Below, in pieces: positions 57,984 through 64,000 of a stretch of 64,000 nt of DNA. Below the pieces are notes generated by a model, which did not search any database, was not told the origin of the DNA, and saw nothing but the letters and a program-made list of their open reading frames with translations. How positions within the stretch are numbered: the stretch's first letter is position 1; each line of letters starts with the position of its first letter. Source of the stretch: Mongoliimonas terrestris (GTDB lineage: Bacteria; Pseudomonadota; Alphaproteobacteria; Rhizobiales; Pleomorphomonadaceae); the NCBI RefSeq assembly GCF_001927285.1, contig NZ_MSIG01000005.1, positions 1-64,000 of the forward strand, read 5' to 3'. The position numbers and the translations under genes were made by a program.

Positions 57984-58021
57984 AAAGGCCCACGGACGCG
58001 TGCCGCGCCCGTGGGCCTTTT
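57984..58021. terminator. Intrinsic terminator, convergent genes
   Basis: A perfect 12-bp stem (AAAGGCCCACGG pairing with CCGTGGGCCTTT) and a following T, between the convergent lipoprotein gene and the sugar-transferase gene. Confidence 0.8.
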
Positions 58022-58085
58022 GCCGTCGCCGCTGATACCGAGCCCGAGCGGGCGCCGGCCGGTCAGTCCGTCACGAGGCGTCGGA

Positions 58086-59597
58086 TCAGTACGCATTCTC
58101 CTGGTTGAGGATGCGGATGGGCGTCAGGCAGAGAATGTAGAAGTCGAACAGCACCGACCAGTTCTCGATATAGTAGAGGTCGTGGTCCACGCGCGCGCGG
58201 ATCTTCTCCGGCGCGTCCACTTCCCCGCGCAGGCCATTCACCTGCGCCCAGCCGGTCACGCCCGGCTTCACCTTGTGCCGCGCGAAATAGCCGTCCACCA
58301 CCTCTTCCCACAGCTGCTCGTGGGTGTGGGCGTTCACCGCGTGCGGCCGCGGCCCCACCAGCGACAGCTCGCCCCGGAGCACGTTGAAGAGCTGCGGCAG
58401 CTCGTCGAGCGAGGTCTTGCGGATGATCCGCCCGACGCGCGTCACGCGCGGGTCGTCGCGGGTCACCACCTTCTTGGCCGCCGGGTCCGCCATGTCGGTG
58501 AACATGGAGCGGAACTTCAACACCGAGATCACCTCGTTGTTGAAGCCGTAGCGCTTCTGGCGGAACAGCGCCGGCCCGCGGCTGTCCCACTTCACCGCCG
58601 CCGCCACGCCGAGGAAGACCGGCGACAGCAGCACGATGGCGAGGCTGGCGATCACCACGTCGAACACCCGCTTGATCACCGAATCCCAGCCGCTGATCGG
58701 CTTGTCGAAGAGATCGAGCAGCGGCACCGCGCCGATATAGCTGTAGCTGCGCGGCCGCAGCCGCAGCCGGGTGCCGTGCGCCGACAGGCGGATGTCCACC
58801 GGCAGCACCCAGAGCTTCTTCAGCATCTGGAGAAGCCGCGTCTCCGCCGTCATCGGGATGGAGACGATCACCATGTCCACCGCGCCGGCGCGGGCGAATT
58901 CCACCAGATCGTCCAGGTTGCCGAGCTTCGGATAGCCGGCCTGGCTCTCCGGGCTGCGGTCGTCCGCCCGGTCGTCGAAGATGCCGAGGATGGAGACCTC
59001 GTTGCCGCCCGTCCGGTCGAGCGCGCCGATCAGCGCCTCCGCGTTCGGGCCGCCGCCGACCAGCACCGTCCGCCGCTGCAGCCGCCCGGCGGCCGTCAGG
59101 TGGCGCACGGAGGCGGCGATCGCCATCGTGCTCAGGCAGAGCACCACCGTGCCGCTGCCGAACAGCACGCCGAGCCAGTGGCGCGCCGCGCCGTCGATCA
59201 CACCGGCGACGAAGAGGGCGAGCGCCATCGCCCCCACCGCGCCCGTCCAGGCGGCCATCACCCGGGCGATCCGCACCGCCGGCCGGCGCATGATCGGCAT
59301 CCGGTAGCCGCCGGTGACCTTCACCAGCAGCATGGCGAACGCCGCCGTCGCCGCCACCACCGGAACGCGGAGGGCGCCGAGGTCGGCCGCGATCGCGGCG
59401 GAGACCACCAGCGACACGGCCAGCAGCGCCAGGGCCTCGCCGGCCGCCGCCACGGTCTTCACGCTGGAATGCTGGAGGGTGTGGTCGCGCGCCGCCGCGG
59501 CGCGGGCGCGGGCCGCCTCGCGGGCGGCGCCTTCGCTGATCGGAAGCCGCGGCGCGCCAGCGGCGGCAGCATAGGAAGGATCCGTGAGGCTCGTCAT
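58086..59597 (-). CDS. Undecaprenyl-phosphate glucose phosphotransferase-type initiating sugar transferase
   Basis: Starts exopolysaccharide synthesis by loading a sugar-1-phosphate on undecaprenyl phosphate. The 503-residue protein has four N-terminal membrane helices and a central CoA-binding-like domain (about 165-285, TVLVGGGPNAEALIGALDR). A further membrane segment, then the catalytic bacterial-sugar-transferase domain (about 310-503) follow, with LKFRSM, DELPQLFNVLRGELSLVGPRPHA and VKPGVTGWAQVNG. This is the WcaJ/PssY/HfsE layout, not the short ExoY form. The transferred sugar is inferred (usually glucose). Confidence 0.92.
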   Translation of the reverse strand: MTSLTDPSYAAAAGAPRLPISEGAAREAARARAAAARDHTLQHSSVKTVAAAGEALALLAVSLVVSAAIAADLGALRVPVVAATAAFAMLLVKVTGGYRMPIMRRPAVRIARVMAAWTGAVGAMALALFVAGVIDGAARHWLGVLFGSGTVVLCLSTMAIAASVRHLTAAGRLQRRTVLVGGGPNAEALIGALDRTGGNEVSILGIFDDRADDRSPESQAGYPKLGNLDDLVEFARAGAVDMVIVSIPMTAETRLLQMLKKLWVLPVDIRLSAHGTRLRLRPRSYSYIGAVPLLDLFDKPISGWDSVIKRVFDVVIASLAIVLLSPVFLGVAAAVKWDSRGPALFRQKRYGFNNEVISVLKFRSMFTDMADPAAKKVVTRDDPRVTRVGRIIRKTSLDELPQLFNVLRGELSLVGPRPHAVNAHTHEQLWEEVVDGYFARHKVKPGVTGWAQVNGLRGEVDAPEKIRARVDHDLYYIENWSVLFDFYILCLTPIRILNQENAY

Positions 59598-59839
59598 GGA
59601 AACGCTGGTCTCCTCTGGGCGGCCGGAGGCACGGCGGGGCGGCGGGGCAGGGCGCCACGGCACACTCGCCCGCGCGCCGGCACCCGGGCCGGTCTTCGCC
59701 GACCGCCGTCGTTCGTGGTCGCATGCCGGCATCCTGCGCACCGAGACCGCGCCAAGCGGTTAATCCCGCAGGCGGTTTTCCCGGCAGCGTTTCGCCCCGG
59801 TCAAGCCGCGGGCGCAAATTGGAGCGGCGGCGTTAACGA

Positions 59840-60394
59840 TCAGAACAGGCGCTGGCGCACGGTCAGCACATCGCCCGGCCGCACCGGGTCGGTCAGCGGC
59901 ACGGACCCGGTCAGCACCTCGCCGTTGAGCTGGCGGGTGATCTGCACCAGGTCCTCGAAGGCGCGCGGGGTGAAGCCGCCGGCGATCGCCACGGCGGTCT
60001 GCACGGTGAGGCCGGTCACGAACACATACTGCCCCGGCGCCCGCACCTCGCCCATGATGAAGAAGGGCCGATAGGCGTCCACCTCCACCGAGACGTCCGG
60101 ATCGCGCAGGAACCCGCGCTTCAACGCGCCGGCGATGGTGCCCGCCAGCTCCTGGGTGGTCCGTCCGCGCGCGCCCACGCTGCCGATCAGCGGCAGGCTC
60201 ACGTGGCCCGACTGGTCGACCGTGTAGGTGTTGGTGAGCGAGGCCTGCTCGAAGACGGTGATGCGCAGCCGGTCGCCGCTGTCGAGCCGGTAGGGCTCGA
60301 TGAGCTGGTTCTCGAAGGCCGACGGCGGAGCCGTCATCGTCCTGCATCCGGCCAGACCGGCCGCCACGATGGTCAGGAACGTGCGCCGAAGCAT
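59840..60394 (-). CDS. Polysaccharide export outer-membrane lipoprotein (Wza/GumB-like)
   Basis: The 184-residue protein has a lipoprotein signal with lipobox AGLAGC at about residue 17 and a Poly_export domain (about 38-110; YRLDSGDRLRITVFEQASLTNTYTVDQSGHVSLPLIG) followed by a SLBB-type domain (about 115-175; FFIMGEVRAPGQYVFVTGLTVQTAVAIAGG). It is shorter than Wza and matches the GumB/ExoF-like exporters of alphaproteobacteria. It lies 242 bp upstream of and in line with the sugar transferase gene. Confidence 0.9.
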   Translation of the reverse strand: MLRRTFLTIVAAGLAGCRTMTAPPSAFENQLIEPYRLDSGDRLRITVFEQASLTNTYTVDQSGHVSLPLIGSVGARGRTTQELAGTIAGALKRGFLRDPDVSVEVDAYRPFFIMGEVRAPGQYVFVTGLTVQTAVAIAGGFTPRAFEDLVQITRQLNGEVLTGSVPLTDPVRPGDVLTVRQRLF

Positions 60395-60442
60395 GGGGCT
60401 GTTCACCTCTTGGAAAGCTTTCGGCACCCTACGGCGACATGG

Positions 60443-60456
60443 TTAACGAACGTTAA
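60443..60456. promoter_or_regulatory. Inverted repeat upstream of the export gene and response regulator
   Basis: TTAACG-AA-CGTTAA lies 48 bp before the export lipoprotein start. The remaining 60395-60698 space (304 bp) includes a markedly AT-rich stretch at 60545-60620 and no gene. It resembles a CtrA-type TTAA pair with a six-base spacer rather than seven, so the assignment is open. Confidence 0.4.
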
Positions 60457-60698
60457 AACGCCTATGTGATTGCCGATTCACCCTCACACCCGCGGTTGAT
60501 AACCGATCCTGCGTCGAGGGAGATGGCATTACAGGCAGAAATGCGCATTTAATATCGTAAAATACGACAAAACCGCAGTCGCTCCATGGCAATGATGCAT
60601 ATTATTAATTATTTATGTGAACAATGGGGCATCTTTAGGAGGATACGAGAAGACCACGTCGCGGAACGGCGGCGGGTCCGGGGAGACGAGCAAGCCCG

Positions 60699-61508
60699 AT
60701 GCCCATTCTCAACGCTCTGGTGGTCGACGACGTGGCCATGGTCCGCATGCAATTGCGCATCGCCATCAAGGAGATCCTTCACGACTGCCACGTCTTCGAA
60801 AGCGAGAGCGCGCTCGACGCGGCGCGCTTCCTGTCCCGCTTCATTCCCGAGGTGGTCTTCCTCGACCTGAACATGCCGGGGATCACCGGCCTGCAGTTCC
60901 TGGAAAAGCTCGATCGCATCACCACGGGCCGCAAGGCGCCCATCATCGTGTCGATCTCGTCCGACATCTCGCCCGGCACGTTGAAAGCGCTGCAGGATCG
61001 CGGCGCCTACGACATCCTGCCGAAGCCGTTCGACCGCATGGCGCTCGCAACCGTCCTCCTCCGCCTCATCCAGATGGCGCGCCTGCGCCGCGTGCTCATC
61101 GTCGACGACAGCGCCACCGTCCGCACCCTCGTCCGCCGCATCGTCCAGAAGAGCCGCTTCAACCTCGCCGTGGAAGAGGCCTCCACCGGCGAGGAGGCCA
61201 TGCGCCTCTTCCGCGGCCAGGGCTTCGACGTCGCCTTCATGGACGTCAACATGCCCGGCGTCGACGGTCTGGAGGCCGCCGGCGAGATCCTCTACACCCG
61301 CCAGGGCGTGCACATCGTCATGATGTCCGGCGATGGCAACGAAAACGTCCGCCGCGCTGCCGCCCACATCGGCGTCCAGCACTTCCTCGCCAAACCCTTC
61401 TATCCCCACCAGGTCGACGCCGTCCTCCACACCCTCTACGACATGTCCAACTCCCGCTTCATCGAAGCCGCCCGCCAGGAGGTCTTCACCCAAGTGGAGG
61501 AGCTGTGA
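60699..61508 (+). CDS. Double-receiver response regulator
   Basis: The 269-residue protein consists of two CheY-type receiver domains in tandem and no output domain. The first (about 5-125) has acidic D10/D11, phosphoacceptor D56 (FLDLNMPG) and K109. The second (about 132-255) has D136/D137, D182 (MDVNMPG) and K232. Both are intact for phosphorylation. It is divergent from the polysaccharide export gene and followed by the repeat array and a chain-length determinant gene, so control of exopolysaccharide output or motility is plausible; this is context-based inference. Confidence 0.9.
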   Translation: MPILNALVVDDVAMVRMQLRIAIKEILHDCHVFESESALDAARFLSRFIPEVVFLDLNMPGITGLQFLEKLDRITTGRKAPIIVSISSDISPGTLKALQDRGAYDILPKPFDRMALATVLLRLIQMARLRRVLIVDDSATVRTLVRRIVQKSRFNLAVEEASTGEEAMRLFRGQGFDVAFMDVNMPGVDGLEAAGEILYTRQGVHIVMMSGDGNENVRRAAAHIGVQHFLAKPFYPHQVDAVLHTLYDMSNSRFIEAARQEVFTQVEEL

Positions 61509-61637
61509 CAGGGGAGGGGACCGCCGCCGACACAAGCCCGGCCCCTCGCGCCGCCCGCGCCCGTTCCCCGTAGCCGCGCGCACCCATCCGAGCGAGCTCA
61601 CACCCCCGCCACCGTCAACGCTCCCGAACCTTCCCGA

Positions 61638-62800
61638 TCGTCATGGTCCGCGCAGGCGGACCACCCACGCTGTCCGTGAACCACCACCGTCCCATGCGTG
61701 GCTGGTCCGGCTGAACCGGACCATGACGAGGTCGGAGCACGTGGCAGGCGGCGGCACAAGCGCCCCGGCACCCACTCCCCCGGCACCCGCGACGCTCGGC
61801 AACGCACCCGCCTCCCGCCACCCCGGGTCGTCACCCCGGCGAACGCCGGGGCCCAACCGTCCCGTCCATCTCCGTGCCGGTCCCTCGCCAGAACCGTCGG
61901 CTGGATCCCGGCTTCCGCCGGGATGACGGAGAGCAGGCCCGGCCGCCACCACCAACACCCACTGCCCCTCGCGCCCCGTCCGAACCGCCCCCGACCGTCA
62001 TGGTCCGCGCAGGCGGACCACCCACGCATTCCGCGAACCACCACCGTCCCACGCGTGGCTGGTCCGGCTGAACCGGACCATGACGAGGTCGGAGCACGTG
62101 GCAGGCGGCGGCACAAGCGCCCCGGCACCCACTCCCCCGGCACCCGCGACGCTCGGCAACGCACCCGCCTCCCGCCACCCCGGGTCGTCACCCCGGCGAA
62201 CGCCGGGGCCCAACCGTCCCGTCCATCTCCGTGCCGGTCCCTCGCCAGAACCGTCGGCTGGATCCCGGCTTCCGCCGGGATGACGGAGAGCAGGCCCGGC
62301 CGCCACCACCAACACCCACTGCCCCTCGCGCCCCGTCCGAACCGCCCCCGACCGTCATGGTCCGCGCAGGCGGACCACCCACGCATTCCGCGAACCACCA
62401 CCGTCCCACGCGTGGCTGGTCCGGCTGAACCGGACCATGACGAGGTCGGAGCACGTGGCAGGCGGCGGCACAAGCGCCCCGGCACCCACTCCCCCGGCAC
62501 CCGCGACGCTCGGCAAGGCACCCGCCTCCCGCCACCCCGGGTCGTCACCCCGGCGAACGCCGGGGCCCAACCGTCCCGTCCATCTCCGCGCCGGTTCCTC
62601 GTCCGAAACGCCGGCTGGATCCCGGCTTCCGCCGGGATGACGGGGAGGACGCCCGGCCGGACCCCGAACGCGCCCACCCCTCGCGCACGCCCGAACCGCC
62701 CCCGATCGTCATGGTCCGCGCAGGCCGACCACCCACGCATTCCGCGAACCACCACCGTCCCGCGCGTGGCTGGTCCGGCGGATCCCAACCACGACACGGT
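61638..62800. repeat. 357-bp tandem array (about 3.2 copies) combining family A and B palindromes
   Basis: TCATGGTCCGCGCAGGC occurs at 61641, 61998, 62355 and (degenerate) 62709, spaced 357, 357 and 354 bp. Each unit holds one family-B element then one family-A pair (at about 61825, 62185 and 62543). The first three units are almost identical, the last is degenerate. It fills the 1.4-kb space between the response regulator and the chain-length gene. Long frames through it only reflect the period being a multiple of three. Confidence 0.92.
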
Positions 62801-62925
62801 CGGAGCACGTTGCAACCCACGCCCGCCCGAACCGCGGCCCGCACCGCAACTCGACCTATCTCTTTAACACTATAGTTACCATGTCGACGCAGAGTCGGGA
62901 GGCTCAGCGTACCCGAGGCATGGTG

Positions 62926-64000
62926 ATGATCGGTTCGATCCAACAACGGCCGCCCTATGACGACGATGGCGATCTGGACCTGTCCAGAGGCCTTCGCGCG
63001 GTCTGGCGGCGGCGGAAGACCGTTCTGGCGACCACGGCCCTCGTCTCCGCGCTCGCCTTTGCGGCGCTCTCGCTCACGCCTGCCACATACCGTGCCGAAA
63101 CCCGGATTCGCCTGGAGCCGCAGGATGTTGCGGCCACCGCCGGCATTCCTGCGCCGAGCCAGTCCGAGATGGTGGACAGCCAGATCCAGCTGCTCACTTC
63201 GCGCGATCTCGCCCGCCGCGTGGCCGAGATGCAGTCGCTCGTCGACCGGCCCGACTTCGACGGCGCGGACAGGTCGCTGCTCGCCCGCGGGTTGTCGGCG
63301 GCCGGCTTCGGCGGCGATCCGAATCGCGTCTCGCCGGAGGAGCGCGTTCTCGACAGCCTGATGCGGCAGACCGAGGTCTTCGCCGTGGAGGGCTCGCGCG
63401 TGCTCGTGCTGCGCATCGCCTCCGGCGACCCGGCCCTCGCCGCCTCCGTCGCCAACGCCATGGCGGAGGAATACATGGCCCTCCAGGCGGAGGCCAAGCC
63501 CCGGCCGGTGGACGACCACACGGTCTGGCTCGCCACCGAGATCGAGGGCCTCAAGGCCAAGATCCGCCGGGCCGAGGGCGAACTCGCCAAGGTCGCGGCC
63601 GGGGAGGGGATCGGCGCCGTCGACCCGGGCCCGGTGCGCCGCCAGATCGCCGACCTCGCCCAGCGCCTCTCCGTCGCCCGCGCCGAACACACCGACGCCG
63701 AAGCCCGCGCCGCCCGCCTCGCCGGCGTGGTGGAAGCGCGCGGCGACCTCTCCGAAGCCGCGGACATTCTCGACGGCGGCGTCTATCCGGCGCTGCGCGC
63801 CCGCGAGGTGGAACTCCGCAACCGCCTGTCGGAGCTGTCCGTCACGCTGCTGCCCGGTCACCCGCAGGTCCGCGCCGTCCAGTCGCAGCTTGCCGACATT
63901 GAGGTCCAGCAGGCGGCCGAGGCCCGGCGCACTCTTGCCACCCTGCAGGCCGAAGCGCTCGCCGCCGCCGGGCGGGTCGCCACCCTCGACGGCGAACTCA
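62926..64000 (+). CDS. Wzz/GumC-type exopolysaccharide chain-length/export protein (partial)
   Basis: The gene runs off the right edge; 358 codons are visible. The product has a cytoplasmic N-terminus, a transmembrane helix (about residues 30-52, VLATTALVSALAFAALSLTP) and the Wzz domain (YRAETRIRLEPQDV onward), then a long periplasmic coiled coil (KIRRAEGELAKVAAGEG..., LRNRLSELSVTLLPGHPQVRAVQSQLADIE). These co-polymerases set polysaccharide length and often end in a BY-kinase, which would lie beyond the window. The start at 62926 follows GAGG by seven bases; upstream ATGs at 62881 and 62920 are possible. A TATAGT box at 62871 may be its -10 element. It appears to complete the export set with the minus-strand genes. 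Confidence 0.85.
   Translation, partial: MIGSIQQRPPYDDDGDLDLSRGLRAVWRRRKTVLATTALVSALAFAALSLTPATYRAETRIRLEPQDVAATAGIPAPSQSEMVDSQIQLLTSRDLARRVAEMQSLVDRPDFDGADRSLLARGLSAAGFGGDPNRVSPEERVLDSLMRQTEVFAVEGSRVLVLRIASGDPALAASVANAMAEEYMALQAEAKPRPVDDHTVWLATEIEGLKAKIRRAEGELAKVAAGEGIGAVDPGPVRRQIADLAQRLSVARAEHTDAEARAARLAGVVEARGDLSEAADILDGGVYPALRAREVELRNRLSELSVTLLPGHPQVRAVQSQLADIEVQQAAEARRTLATLQAEALAAAGRVATLDGEL

Noticed and set aside
61598..62867. Long repetitive open frames on both strands in the 61.6-62.8 kb region
   Set aside because: The 357-bp period is a multiple of three, so a frame without stops in one unit stays open in all. No ribosome site or recognisable protein is present.
62545..63861. Minus-strand frame of 438 codons across the right-hand end
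   Set aside because: It is antisense to the Wzz-type gene and continues into the tandem array; the plus frame has clear Wzz and coiled-coil features.

Overview
The window is high-GC (roughly 70%) alphaproteobacterial DNA, most likely from a Hyphomicrobiales (rhizobial-type) chromosome. The support is the cbbR/cbbF/cbbP Calvin genes, the bamE, UQCC chaperone, DUF177, plsX, fabH, ihfA, merR, tRNA-Pro block, the ribH-nusB-thiL block followed by a proton-pumping pyrophosphatase, and abundant REP-like palindromes between genes. No phage, transposase, plasmid or CRISPR genes are seen. The organism assignment is inference from gene content and order.

Layout. (1) 0.2-10.3 kb: carbon-fixation accessory genes. 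fba (cbbA type), cbbP and cbbF run leftward and cbbR is divergent from cbbF. A secreted caspase-like protein gene with a textbook CRP-type site sits inside this group. rpe-gph-cbbY follow on the plus strand. RuBisCO itself is not in the window. (2) 10.4-25.7 kb: the most interesting region, an apparent operon for importing and dismantling small urea-like amides. It encodes a BMP-type ABC importer (binding protein, two permeases, double ATPase), formamidase, biuret hydrolase, a second isochorismatase-fold hydrolase (candidate triuret hydrolase), AtzG-AtzE, an uncharacterised COG0212 5-formyl-THF cyclo-ligase-like protein, AtzH and a GntR/FCD regulator. Allophanate hydrolase AtzF lies 1.8 kb further on. 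A near-identical palindrome precedes both the importer gene and atzF, suggesting one regulon. There is no cyanuric acid hydrolase gene here. (3) 26-36.3 kb: a membrane-anchored coiled-coil repeat protein, a dppA-GNAT-dppBCDF dipeptide importer, DedA and a CYTH-CHAD protein. (4) 36.3-44.1 kb: a gene-poor kilobase with a possible 27-residue protein, a small conserved-looking gene, a full-length 5-oxoprolinase, a DMT exporter and a TerB-DnaJ protein. (5) 44.7-57.2 kb: housekeeping genes (ribH-nusB-thiL, MFS, hppA, bamE, UQCC chaperone, DUF177, plsX-fabH-ihfA-merR, tRNA-Pro). (6) 57.4-64 kb: a lipoprotein, then exopolysaccharide genes (initiating sugar transferase, export lipoprotein, chain-length/tyrosine-kinase-type protein cut by the window end) around a double-receiver response regulator.

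How the genes may work together. In region 2 the importer would bring in an oligo-urea. TrtA-like plus AtzEG plus AtzH would convert triuret via carboxybiuret and 1,3-dicarboxyurea to allophanate. BiuH would convert biuret to allophanate. AtzF would release ammonia and CO2. The nearby dpp importer and 5-oxoprolinase add further organic-nitrogen uptake. Substrates are inferred, not shown.

Repeats are unusually dense: REP-type palindromes, a MITE-like element with long terminal inverted repeats, a paired inverted-repeat element found four times (three of them at the non-overlapping junctions inside the amide operon), a 196-bp tandem array, a 357-bp tandem array and a 24-bp minisatellite.
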